From: Lanius collurio
Taxonomy: Eukaryota; Chordata; Aves; Passeriformes; Laniidae
DNA length: 64,000 nt
Assembly: GCA_020086605.1 (NCBI GenBank)
Contig: JACBWW010000028.1
Location: 9,821,953-9,885,952, forward strand
Reading direction: 5' to 3'
Below, piece by piece: positions 1-20,110 of this stretch. The notes under the pieces are model-generated. The model had not been told where the DNA came from. It ran no database searches and saw only the letters and a list, made by a program, of their open reading frames with translations. A program made the translations under genes and the position numbers. The number at the start of each line of letters is the position of its first letter. The first letter of the stretch is position 1.

Positions 1-533
1 GATATAGAATCCCTGCATGCTACAAATAGCATGCTTACAAATCATTTTGAGCAGAGTTTCTCAAGCCCGTCATCAGAGAAAGAAGATTCCTGTCTCCACA
101 CACTATTGCCTTACACAGAGAAGGGGTGTAAAAAGTAAAGCATGGACTAGCATAGCAAGATAGTATATGAAAGAGCACTGTAAGCTTCTGATAAAAGATT
201 GAGATTTAGATACCTTTTGTTTTGGTGAGATTTTGATCCATGTCTGCAGCTTGCCCTCTGCATTGGATTTGGCTCCTAAAGTTTGCATGAAATTTGAAAG
301 GCCTGAAATTGCCTTCTACCATTTTACATGTAAGCAACAACCTCAAATCTACATTTAAAAATTTACCTAAAGAGAAATCTGATCTTTGGATTTTGTAAAA
401 AAGTGTTACATGTCTTAGACCTGTGCCCTTTTTTATCTCTGAATGTTTTCAAAGCAGAATGTTTTCAAATTCCTAAGTCCTATCCATCTATTTCAGTAAA
501 AAAGATGATTCTAGAAAATTCTCTGTTATTTAG
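1..533. other. Intron sequence upstream of the first visible cyclase exon
   Basis: AT-rich DNA with no recognisable exon. The kinase-homology exons expected before the dimerisation helix were not found here, so the preceding intron probably continues past the left edge. Confidence 0.6.
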
Positions 534-8563
<8,030 letters not shown>

Positions 8564-10700
8564 AGTCCTGCTTTCTAGTCCCTCATTAACTCCAGTATCC
8601 TTTCTGCTTTCAGTCTGTTAGGTCATCTTGCTAAATTAGAAAATTAGAAAAGAGATAATACACCCCTCTGGCCTTGTGAATGTATTAGCTCAGGCTTTAT
8701 AAACAGGTGTCTCTCCTAGCAATGGCACTGAAAATACAGAAAAGCAAAAAACTCATCTTAAGGAATAATACATAGAACTGCCCCACCAGCTACCAGGGCA
8801 GAAGGTAGCTCCCAATGTTACTTCTTGATTTGGTTTTGATGGGAAATCTTCTGCTAGCAGCCACCATGACTTCAAAATCAGCTGGCTGGACATTCCAGCC
8901 TGTGAAGTGCTCCTACAGGAAAGGAGACAGCGTAGTGTTGCTGTTTAGTGGCATCATAAACCTTATGAGTGTGGTTGGTTTTGTGCTCTTAAAGGGAAAA
9001 ATTAGGTGTGTATTGTGTGAGAAAGATCCATCAAAAGAGGAGGATGAAGCAGAGAAATTATTGTGGATACAAACTGAAACAAGAATCTGCACTCATACTT
9101 CCATTTCATCTCCATTGTATGGAGCACAGAAAAAATAATTAAGAAGAAATTCTGGTGTTTCCACGCAGCCAATTCCTAGTGACACCTGCAGAGACAAAAA
9201 AATCTTAGGAGAGAAATGCAAGACATTGTATGCTGTTGCTAAACAGGATAAAGTTCACTACAGCTCCTCTTGTCTTTAGCTGCTCTGGGATTTCTCTGAA
9301 AAACAACTCTTAACATTAGTTGATGTTATGGAGTTGCTTTGATTAAAGTGGCAGTGCACCTACTGTTGCTGGAAAGCTGGCTGTCAGTGAAATCAGGCAG
9401 TCCTCTGAGTCACTGTGTAATTTAGGACTCAGTTTAGGAAAGGTCATTCCTGAGCCAGCATTTCCTGTAAAGAGAGAACTATCACTACAAGTGGAGTAAT
9501 CTCTAGATGAGCATGATTCTGTGAGCATTGCTGGTGTTGGCTTTCTTTAAACACTTACCTTTCAGGGCTAATATATTTTGAAGAGTTTAGCCAGTTCCAG
9601 TTCAACTGATTATAGCAAACAGTCTAACAGCATAAGTGAAACTGAGAGACAAAGGATATCAAGAGGCACAGCAGTTCCACCATAATGTGAACTGGGAGGA
9701 GATGAAAAGGAAGGACTTTGAGTGACATAGAACCAATTGCTCCTGCTTACTCTGCCCCCTTACTCGCCAGTCTGTCCCTGATCCTAGGTACAAGTACAAA
9801 AACATGCATGTAGTTGCAATTTTTTCTGGTATAAATTTGTGTAGTTTAAACACGCAACTGACTACTTGTTCATGTTGCCACGTAGCTAGCATAGCTACAA
9901 CTTTTAATTGCAAGTATGTGCTGTGTGATAGTGACAGGAGGGTCACACTACAGTCTTTCTTTGGCTTCTGTGAGAATTAAATGCAGCAGAAACGACAGAT
10001 TTTTCAGGGATGCCTAAGAGAGGTAGAACGTTAAATCCTTACAAATGATGAGATTTTTTTTTGAAATACACAGAAAAGATGTAGGACATTCTGAATGAAA
10101 TTATGTCTCAAGAAGTGTGTGACATTCTGTATCTGCCATGTTGGATACAGAATGGTTCTGAATGGAACCAGCATCTCAGCAAGGGAAACAGACACGGCTG
10201 ATTTTGGCACATGAGATCCCAACATAGAGTCCTACCAAATTTTTTAAAATCAAAATTTTTACTTGGTTTCACATTTTTTATAGGCTTAAAAATTCCTTTC
10301 TCTGTTTTTAATTTTCATATTAGAATGTATAATACAGTTACTGTTTTTGTAATCTTAGCAAAATAAACTTTTCAGTTATCAGTAGTCCAGAGATACCCTC
10401 TAATACAACTATTTCCTTTACCCAAATGCTACTTAGAAATTGCGAAACTCTCTGCTCTATTATAGTGCTCCATGATGTATTAAATAGTTTACATTATTTT
10501 TAATGAGTTTCCATGTGTTTGCATTTTTATTTAAAAGATGCATATCCTTATCAAATGTGGATGTGAAAGCATATGCTTTGTCTGTGTATTTCAGTTTTAA
10601 CTCCTCTGCTTTATTTTAATGTTGTCTGTAGAATAAAAACTTTAAAACACATGTCTTAGGAGTTTGAAATCTTCTAAATAGAAATGAGTGATAAGGGACC
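8564..10700 (+). other. Possible 3' UTR and flank of the cyclase gene
   Basis: No coding signal follows the stop at 8563. Poly(A)-signal candidates are ATTAAA at 9342-9347, AATAAA at 10362-10367 and AATAAA at 10632-10637. The true 3' end cannot be decided from sequence. An open frame at 8815-9138 (107 codons) has a hydrophobic stretch but matches no family I know. Confidence 0.35.
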
Positions 10701-13700
10701 AATAGGAAGCTTGCTGAATTGACAGCTTTCAACACTGACAAGTTCTTGGGTAGTATTCAAGTTCTGCTGAAGACAGCAGAGACTCTTGCTGACTTCAAGA
10801 GGCTTAGAGCCTGGTGGTTTTCTGTAAAAGAGTAAAGCTTGAAGAGTGCTTGGGTCAGGTCAGCCTACCTCAGTTTTATTGTTACTTCCTGATCCTCTCC
10901 TCGAACAGAGCATCTCCAGAATGAGAACTAGATTGTTTTCAGGACTGTTGAATCTGTCATATCTTCTTTCCTGCAACTTCAAGCAGTAGTCCTTATTAAT
11001 GTCTGTTTGTCTGATGACTGTGATGATATGACCGAATTCGGAAGACAGAAATACAGTAGTGAACATTACATATCAAACAGAAGTGCCTTCAGTCAACTGA
11101 CAAGTATTTTAAGATTAATTTCAGACATTTTGACAGATGAAGTCAATGACTACAGCCATATTTCAGATGCAGGAAAGCCTTTACCAGCTGGTAAAGCTGA
11201 AGTATGATAACCAGCACAGTGCTCACCTGTGAGATGCTTTAAATCCACAGAGATTCATATCTCAGATTTGGAGCTAGTCAGCTAATCTAGCAAGCATTCT
11301 TTTCTAAAATGGTATTCTATACTAGAAGTATGTGATGTGTTCTTTCTTTTTATGATGATTATACCCCTGCCAGAAAATGGGAAAGCAATTGCAATAACAG
11401 AGCTGAAGAAATGAAGGTGGTATGTACTTTATAGATCACTCCATTTCTTCACTCAGTGGCCATTCATTTTCTACAGTCATGCAAGATAATACAGAGGATA
11501 GTAACACTCTATTCACGATGGGGTGATTTTATGGAAAGATTGTGCATTCTGATTATTGTTTATTGCAGCTCTATCTACCTGGCAGTGAGAATGCAGGCAG
11601 GAACATTAAAAAAATCACACAACACAAAAACTGACTTATGAAAGTCCTTTATTAGATTGATAAACCTTCACTATATTGTTTCAACTTGAATATTGAGGAA
11701 CAGACTGAATAATCACAATATTTTAAAAAAATCACAACAAGTAAAGCCAAAAATTCATTAATGTATTTCCAAGTGTAAAACTTCCTAGATTTTATTCACA
11801 CCATGGGCATTGGAAAAAGACTGTGTTTTGCCACCAAAAATGTTATTCTTTATCCCCTAGATTAGGCAGCAAGCATATTTTACTTAGCTTCTTATTGGTG
11901 TGTGTGGGGGGGGTCTCCGGTTCCAAGCCTCTTTTTTTTGGTAAACAGAAAAGTTATCTGCTTCCTTGTACAGCTAATTAGTCAAATGATATAAATAAAT
12001 TAATTTAAATAAAAGTGAAGTGAAATCAGGTGTCCTTTGCAAACAATGCAGGGGTATAAAATGAGTGTTAAGCCTGACTGTGCTGTCAAAGGATGCAGCA
12101 TCTCTTTAAGATCTATGTCTGACCAGTATGAGATTTCCCAGCTTGTAGAACAACTCTCCCACCCACTCAGACCCCTAAAAATTACTAATAGCCCTTCCAT
12201 CTGAATTGACCTCAAAAGTAGAAATCTTTGGTTTTTTTAAGATGTCGTTCTGAGGCTGTCCTTTCAAACCTGTAAAAATACAAGGCTATGCAAGATTGTT
12301 CTGATTATACTCCAGCTGAGTAAGTACCATCTGCTTTTCAGCTAATGAGCACTTTGTCTTCCTAATTCCTCTCCCATTTCTTCCCTACTTCAGTATAAAA
12401 CATTGCACTGTACATTTTTTTTTTTACATTCTAAATTGGAATTCAAAGATAAAATGTTTTGCAATAAAATATTCTCTCCAAGTAAAATATAGGAAAATTG
12501 CCTTTCTTCCCAATGTAAATTTGGGTTTAAATTTAAATCCACTTTCTGATGTAGAGAGATAAAACGACCAGAGTTTGAAATGTGAAAGAGTGGGTGCTTA
12601 GAATTTGTTTGTGTGAGAATCCTAATAACTGAAACCTTCCAAAGAACACCCATGAGTCTACATGATATTATTTAATGTCCCATAGCGAAGTAACCACAGT
12701 CCTCTGGTTCACACAGCAAAACAACCTACCCCACCTTCTTATTTGTACATCACCTTTCCACTGCACTATGTCTTAAACACATATGCAATCCTTTTTGGAA
12801 TTCCAAGGACTGGATTCAACAGTTTCCATAAAGCACTAAGTTTGACCTTGAAGGTCCAGATGAAATGTTTAATGTTACACCTTTTTGAAATCTGCCTTGG
12901 ATTTCAACAGCAACAAAACAAGCACTTCCTACCAGTGAGTGACACATATGAAGCTAATGTGGGAGCATCCTCATGTTCATGAGTGTGCACAATTGCTGAT
13001 TGCTACTGCATTTTATACTAAAATACAGTGGTGGGAAAATAAGTGCTTTGATGAAATCTAAAATTGGTTCCCTATTACAGGGTAATCTCTTTTCTGTAGT
13101 TCTTGTATCATGCCTTCAGGCAGGAAAACACTCTCTGTCCCTACCTGAGGAGCCATCTGGGTAAGCTACCAAAGATACAATACACACTTGGAACAGAGCA
13201 CTAAACATACTGCCTTTGTGACCAGAATATAACACAGTTAGCCAAAGTAATGAAGTACTGTGTGTGATGTCTTTTTGGTCTCTTTTGCTTTTATGAAGAC
13301 CTGTTCTACTCTCACTATAACATGTGAGAGTACAGAGCAAGATTTTCAAAGTGGTTAACCCTTTTTTCACTCCCTAAAGAGTGAAAAGGACACTTTAGGT
13401 TGAAAAAAATGCTAGAACCAAGTATTTCAGAATTGACTAAAGGTTAAGGGCTTTTATGAATGGTTTGAGGAAATGCTGAATGCAAAGCACTAGAAAAATT
13501 CTGATTTCAAGTACCAGGACTTCCCGGTGGCCATACTGGAACACAGACCTGGAATGTCTTAACTCTGTTGGAAGAACTGTGTGTTCTTAAAGGGCCACAA
13601 CAGAGTTGTTCTCAGAAAAAGGTTTTTTCTCCTAAAGAACAGAAGAAATTTTAAATTGCAACAACAAGCTTGATGCAGAAAAGTTGGGTAATGTGTTGGA

Positions 13701-15604
13701 AAAATACCTCTGAGGAGATCTCAAATTAGTATGCTGCTATGATTGTGCATTCTGTTTCCTGCCCTGGCAGACAAATGCATAGCATATATACACACACCCA
13801 TCCGGGTGCATTTTGTAAGCAAAAACAGTAAGCATAAACACTTCTGTGTATCTGACCGAGGCTAATCCATGCAACTCTTCTGAACACAAAAGACAAAGAT
13901 TTAAAAACTAATGAAAACTGAATCTCCATGTCTGGCGATGGTACAGAAGGTCTGAAATTCTAGCACTGATAGGTCTGCTAAATTTAAGGTAATACTTACC
14001 AATGAAAGTTTGCCAGGGTGCATGAAAAGTGACTTCTCGATCCGCTCTCTATGTTTTCCACACATAAAAGAGCCCCTACCACCAGAGAAGTTAACACACC
14101 CACCGACAGCTCTCCCAGTAGGGATCGCATGTTCAGACTGGCTGCAGAATGGAAACGGGCTCAGCACGAGCTGCTTTGCAGCTGATGCCCCATGCTGTGT
14201 GTCAAAAGAACACCTCTAGCCTACATATCAGGAAACTCCTCCACAAGTTTTAATACAATTGATATTAGAAGTGTAGATAGAAACCTTTCAGGACTCAAAA
14301 GTTTCCTATGCCATGGCTTTCCTGGCAACATGCTGAGAGTCAAGGTCTTGTGTGCTGATTGTGCTCTGCAAGTAAATAGGTTAGTCCCTACACACACATG
14401 AAAATCAGGCTGGAAGTGCTTGGTGGCTTGACAGTCACCCACCTCTAACCCAATGCAAAATTCCAAGCTTTTGCTGCAGGAACTGACAATATAATTGAAT
14501 GTCTCAACATAACAGCTTAGATTGGATGGATGATGTAGTGTCAAATTCTGCCACCCTGGCCAAAAGCAGGAGGTCACTCTGCCAAGTCTGGTACGTAGCA
14601 GCAGAAATGGTGAGAGGGGGTCACAGCAGCTGTTACTCCAGTAATTACAGCACAATAAATAGTTACTGGAGGCGCGACTGCAGAGACTTTGGATAAGAGT
14701 GGGAGGAACTGCCTCTGCAAGTGTCTGACATTTCTGCAGAATGCAGATCAAGAATACAATACCAGTCCTGAGGAACGCACACTCTGAGCACACTCACCTC
14801 TTACTTGTTCTGTTCCAGGCCGAAAGGACCAGCTATTGTTTTGCACTCAGGAGAACAAAGTGCATGCTGATTAAAACTTCAAATTCTCTGTTAAATACTT
14901 TGCAGTGATCAGCTTGTACAACTGGAAAAATGCTACTTGTGACAACAGAAATTTAAATAGAGCTACACAAAATTGCCTTTTGTTGATCTGCGTATCACCT
15001 TGTCTCTTAAAAGAAGATACACTAAACTGTACCACTACGATAAACAGTATTCCAAAAATAAAGTTTATATGTCTTAGGAAACTTCTCTGAGTGTCCAAAT
15101 GACTGTTTTCCTTTAAATGTTTTATACACCCTGCCATCCATACTTTGGGACCAAGCAATATGTGGTTCACAAGGCATTTATCCCCTAAGACTTTTATCCC
15201 CCAAAGAGAGCTCCCCTACAAATTCAGGTGTTACTTTGAAGAAAGCATTGAGGAGAGAAGTGGGACTTTGATCTAGAGGTTTTTTAAAGTATCAAGAACA
15301 GAAAAAGCTCTCATCTCTGGTCACGGCTTAGAATCACTCCCCAAGATGTGCTATCCTGAAGCCAAATTTTGACTAGAAGCTGCCTCTGAAAAGCAAAGTG
15401 ATTATTCCTGCTTGCTCAGGTACTTGATCAGCACTGGTACCACAAGTTCTGGCATCCACATGAGCTGAATGAAAATAAAGTCCAAGGTGCTCTCTGATCT
15501 GGGCATGTTATCTGCATAAAAAATTTGAAAATGCTGTCATGATGTCTGTGATCAAATATGCAGTAGATTTCTACTGGCAAAACTATAAAAAGTTCATTTT
15601 ATTA

Positions 15605-15735
15605 AAAATAAACCAAACCAAACCAAAATCACAAGACTACCCTGTTGCAGTGGACACCCCTCCCAATAAAAACACATAAAACACAAACCAATAAAAACAC
15701 AAACCAAACTAACTCCCTCTAAACACTTAAGCCCC
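15605..15735. repeat. A/C-rich low-complexity tract
   Basis: Repeated AACCA and AATAAAACACA-like words (for example AACCAAACCAAACCAAA near 15610) form an imperfect A/C-rich array; it has no coding content. Confidence 0.7.
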
Positions 15736-17036
15736 CCTAACAAACAAAAAATTTAAAGCCCCTTCATTTTCAAATTAAAAAATTAATGTTTTTAAAATGG
15801 TCTAGTTAATCCACTTCGATTTCATTCTCTGCTAAACTAGCAGGAGAGAAGGGAAAGATAAAGAAGCTTCAGAGGCAGTACAAATTTATTTCTCTGATTT
15901 CGAGTTCTCGCACATTTGATAAAAAAATTTAGTGGATTATGGTATATTAGCCCAGAAATATTGCTTAAAGTTGTATTTTATTATGAAATCTTACCTCAGC
16001 TGAATGAATGGAGGGATGACATTGCCTGTAAATATCACATTTTAAACATACTTTTTTTTTTATACCTCTTTCTGTATTATGAGAAGTTTTCACTCCCATT
16101 AAACTTTGCTTTAGGACAAGCATTCACTTATTTTACACTGAGAATGGAATAAAGCACGTGACTCAGATCTGCATGTCTGTGTATCAAGTTATATATTTAC
16201 TATTCCATTTGTCATTAGAGTTTGCTGTCTTGTCTTGAAAAAACCCATGTAACTTTTGACGGAGAACATCTAAACCCAGAGAAAATGGAAAAGCTGGACT
16301 GCTTCCTATATATATTTGCAGAACTGTACAAATCTAGGTTCCCAGCAGGCTGGTGCCTTGCTCTCTTATGCAAGGCATGCGATTACTCACAGCCCTGTCA
16401 AAGGCAGCAGGCAGGACCCAGTAGCCTGTTTTCGCATGGTGGGTCTGATCTCCAGGGATGCTGAGCACCCCCAAGGAGACCCTCACCTGCTTTCCTTGGA
16501 AAGCAGAAGACCCTACTCCTCATCATGTTCATCAGCAGTATTTTAGCTGTTGGCTTCAGAGGTCATGAAATCAAACTTCCTAGTGCCAGTGAGGACTTGC
16601 CCTGTACGTTGCAGAATAAGGTCCTGCAATGACTAATCCTAAGCAGGAGGGAAGCTGCTGACAACAACTGAGTGCTTTTATGTGGAAGGTGAACATGTCA
16701 GGGAAAGGGTCTGTTTTTGCAGAATTCCTCTGCTCATTGGATAAAACCTGGGCTGCACAGAGTGCAGGTGTTAATTTATTACCACAGTACTGTTGCTGCA
16801 TGCCCAAGCAGCAGAGCTCCCTGTAACCACCTATTCAGTCTTTGCCTGACTTAAACTAGCTAGTATTTTTTGAATTTACCCTAATAGTATCCAGATACCT
16901 CACCAAAGCCTAGCCAAAGCTTAACATCTTATTTGGTCTGAAAGACACCAAGCTATGCAATGTAAAAAATTGCTTCCTCCTTCTAGATACCTCTTCAGAG
17001 ACTGGTTGTCTCTTAGGATTTAACATAAGTTTCTCA

Positions 17037-17062
17037 ACAAACAAACAAACAAACAAACAAAC
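17037..17062. repeat. (AAAC)n microsatellite
   Basis: About six uninterrupted AAAC units, followed by ATAAATATATG. Confidence 0.9.
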
Positions 17063-18635
17063 ACATAAATATATGTATAAAATTTACATTCACTTTCCAA
17101 ACAATTCAATGGGCATGGAAAGCCTCTTGAGTACAAAATTCCTTTCAATTTTCTACACAAATTCTCAGGTTGCTACAAATGAAAGGCTGTTTTTCCTATT
17201 TCCTACTCTGGTAACTCAATATATTTCTCTGGTACAACTTACAGTTGACAAAAAACAGCTAAGTAGGAACAATTATTAAGACTTTGATCACACAGGAAAT
17301 TTTTGGAGTTCTGGGAGTTTACTTATAGGAACTGAGGTTTTGTGAAACGCTAGACAGTTATTCTATGCTTTAGCAACCATTACCCTAAGTCCTTAATACT
17401 GTGAGTAGCTGCTTAGCATGCCCGTTATGTTACACCGCATCTCTGTTACCTACACCACAGAGGTCAGGTAAGATGTTTATGCACAGCATGGAACATGCAA
17501 TTTAGTGTTGGACAGAATAGACAGGATTTGTATTTCAGTATGTAAACTGCAGGCTCGGAATTTGAATGGTTAATCCTCATTACTCACTTCACATTTTCTT
17601 GCTATGTATCCATAAGCTGAGAAAAAAACATCTATCAGTCAGGTCCTCTGTTCCCTTCTCCCAGCAAAGCATGCCTTTGAGACCCCTGAGTGGACTGTCA
17701 CCATGCATTCCCCATACAGAAACATCTGGCATTTTAGAAAAGGCACAAAAAAATGGCATTTTCAGAAGAGTCAGATCCAACTCTGAACATAACTTACAGA
17801 AGTCTATTCCTGAAGCGATTTTTGAGGTACTGAAACATATTTTAAAGACCTGAGTTCACTGACATCTGCTCCTAGTCTCTGCAAGAACTGTGTCATGTTC
17901 ATGTTGCATTCCCCTTGTCAAATATGCCTCTAAAATCCAAAAGTGTTAGAAACATTCCAGTGAACTCAAGACCAGTGGAAAATAAGCTAACACCTCTATG
18001 TTCATGCTATTGATGATGGGTTAGTCTTTGAAAACTCTCCTGAGCCCATCTGGCTCCTAGGAGTCTTTCCGAAGAGCCCATGGGGTTAGGACATCTATTC
18101 CTTGACACAAAGGAAAATAAAATCCTGCCAGAATGAAGGGAGAAAAAAGACTTCTACCCTCCCTAACATCAGCCAGCTATTGGAGTTTATGCTGACATCT
18201 CTCGATCCCTCCCAAAAGGAAGTGACAGTACTTCAAACACTTAATCAGCCATAGAGCACCACATTCTTTCCAACAGACAGCTCCAGAGTTTCATTCAGTT
18301 CTTGATCTCAGCTGACAGCCACTGCTGCCCTCAGTGTGCCTACAGGCTTGGGTACAATAGGCAGCAGGAAAACAAAAGGGAGGGAAAGGGAGAAAATGAA
18401 ATTAAAATGCAATTTCTTTTTTTCCGAAATGAAAAATTGAGTTCTTTAACCTTTAAACATGCTTGTTTACTTACAGAAAGTGTACTTCAGGCACAAGAGG
18501 TTTGAGTATCAGTCACATAACATGTTAAATTGAAATAGTATCGGGTTTGTCCCATGCAGTCAGCTATATTATCCCCTATCAAGAAGCTGAAGTTGCAGTT
18601 TTTGTATACATACATATATATAAAGTATGCATCAT

Positions 18636-19358
18636 TCACACAATGGTCTCCTGGTCTGAGCTGACTCCAGTGGGGTTTATGTAACAACAGTACCTGTCAT
18701 AAGGGCTGCTATCCTTATAAGAGCAGACAATTATACTGTCTTTAGGAGCCACAAAAATGTTGTCTTCAATGTCAGGGCAAGGAGTGCTGTCCCTGGTGGG
18801 AGAAGAGCTCTTCTTCTCCAAGGCACTGTATGTGGAGCCATCTCCCACGAACACATTCTCTGGCATCTCTGGGTAACAGCTCTCCAGGTATTTCAGCATC
18901 TCCTCCTGCTCCACCTTTTTGGTGAGGCTCTTGCACTCTGCCGTGGCAGCGGCGGTGGTGCTGGTGGTGCAAATGAACACGGTGTCCTCTCCCCTCAGCC
19001 CTCTCCTGTCCTTGCGGTAAGCTTTCCTGGCCAGCTCGTCACAACTTCCCTTCCCGGACTCCAGGTCCGAGGGGGTCCTTAGCAGCTCCATGACATCCCG
19101 GTCCTTGACTTCCTTACAGCACGGACGCATGTTCTCGGGACATTTTGTGCAGCCGTCGGTCTTTCTGGTGAGGGCAATGGCGGCGATGCCCGGCAAGCAG
19201 ATGGCCGGCCCGATGGCCAGCAGCGGGATATCTCCCAGGGTCTCTCCTTTGATGCCAGACACGGTGAACATGAAGCCGAACACCAAAAAGACGCTGACCA
19301 GAGCCACCACCAGCCCCGTCCGGGGGTTGATGTCGTCGGGTCTCAGGGTCCGCGCCAT
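18636..19358 (-). CDS. TMEM215: TMEM215, two-pass transmembrane protein
   Basis: Single-exon reading frame of 240 residues, against about 235 for human TMEM215. The N-terminal block RPDDINPRTGLVVALVSVFL is nearly identical to the mammalian protein. Two hydrophobic segments lie at about residues 14-36 and 43-63 (TLGDIPLLAIGPAICLPGIA), separated by a short loop. The hydrophilic tail ends in SPYDRYCCYINP and finally ETIV. The middle (residues 70-190) is more variable, with a Cys cluster (CTKCPENMRPCC), a Ser/Thr/Ala run and acidic motifs. The start is the ATG at 19356-19358 (MARTLRPDD). The Met that starts the human protein is Leu here, so the bird protein begins four residues earlier. The long open frame continuing upstream is CpG-island sequence and not protein. 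Reported mammalian roles are limited; no enzymatic domain is visible. It is transcribed away from TOPORS. Confidence 0.95.
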   Translation of the reverse strand: MARTLRPDDINPRTGLVVALVSVFLVFGFMFTVSGIKGETLGDIPLLAIGPAICLPGIAAIALTRKTDGCTKCPENMRPCCKEVKDRDVMELLRTPSDLESGKGSCDELARKAYRKDRRGLRGEDTVFICTTSTTAAATAECKSLTKKVEQEEMLKYLESCYPEMPENVFVGDGSTYSALEKKSSSPTRDSTPCPDIEDNIFVAPKDSIIVCSYKDSSPYDRYCCYINPTGVSSDQETIV

Positions 19359-20110
19359 CCAGCTGGTGCGCACTGGGACACTTCCCTCCACCGGAGCGCC
19401 CCTCGGGGCAGGGGACAGGCGCTCCCCGGCAAGCTTCCGAAGTTTCCCGCGTATTGAGGCGCGGAGGACCCCGACAGCCGGCACCGCTCGGCTTCCCTTC
19501 GGTGCAGCCGCAGACGGAGGGCGGGCCGGGGCCGGGGCCGGGAGCTGTCCTTCCTCCTGCCTCCTCCCTCGCTCCCTCCCTCCCTCTCTCGCTCCCTCGC
19601 TCCCGAGAGCCGGTCGGAGCGGCTCCCCCGCTTGCAGCCCCGCCGCGCCCTCCCACGCCGGCAGCGGGCGCGGGGGGCTCAAATCCTGCCGGAGGCCGGG
19701 AGTGGAGAGACCGGGCGGCTTCCAGCAGCAGCGACCGGGGAGGCAGCTGCCGCGAGGGTTCACCTGCCCGACCTCCACCTCCTCCTCCTCGTCCTCGCCC
19801 GGCCCCACCGGAGCCCCGCACAGCCGTGAGTACGCGCACCGCCCGGCGCGGGATGCTGCGGGGCCGGCGCGGGGGCTCAGCGGGGTTGCCCCTACCTGAT
19901 GGCCACCGCTGCTTGGCCGGCCGCTGCCGCCAGCCCTGGCAGCTTCGCCCTCTGGGGCGAAGGGGAGCGAACCCCCGACGGGCGTCCTTCCTTGGGAAGC
20001 CGGGATGTGCATCCTCCGCCCGGACCCCCGCACTTAAAGCCTCTTCTTCGGTGAGGACGGGGCTTGCGAAGTAAATCCTCTCCCAGAGGACAGACGGCAG
20101 TCCTGCCTCG
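19100..20110 (-). promoter_or_regulatory. TMEM215: CpG-island promoter and 5' UTR region of TMEM215
   Basis: A sharp GC- and CpG-rich block covers the 5' half of the coding exon and about 750 bp upstream, in otherwise AT-rich surroundings. GC-box-like words occur, and a long pyrimidine run (CTCCCTC repeats) lies at 19546-19612. No convincing TATA box is visible, which fits a CpG-island promoter. Open frames of 200-270 codons on the plus strand here are caused by the lack of stop codons in GC-rich DNA. Confidence 0.8.

Larger units (their letters stand above)
10701..18635. other. Intergenic DNA, no recognised gene
   Basis: About 8 kb of AT-rich sequence between the cyclase and TMEM215. Short open frames occur on both strands, the longest being 190 codons on the minus strand at 14221-14793, but none shows a domain, splice context or recognisable family. 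Low-complexity A/C-rich DNA lies at 15605-15735 and an AAAC tract at 17037-17062. The 3' UTR of TMEM215 must extend from 18635 leftwards, but I could not place its end. Confidence 0.5.

Noticed and set aside
8815..9138. 107-codon frame with a hydrophobic stretch after the cyclase
   Set aside because: No homology recognised, and no acceptor clearly linked to the 8447 donor.
14221..14793. 190-codon minus-strand frame, Cys/Ser/Leu-rich
   Set aside because: No family recognised, no splice or promoter context; likely chance.
15605..15735. Possible CRISPR-like or satellite array
   Set aside because: Irregular A/C-rich low complexity without fixed unit or spacers.
18636..20033. A 465-codon minus-strand frame extending upstream of TMEM215
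   Set aside because: Only the last 240 codons match TMEM215; the extension is CpG-island DNA without stops, with Pro/Arg/Gly-rich translation.
19090..20074. Plus-strand frames of 206-269 codons opposite TMEM215
   Set aside because: Antisense shadows in GC-rich DNA; no homology or start context.
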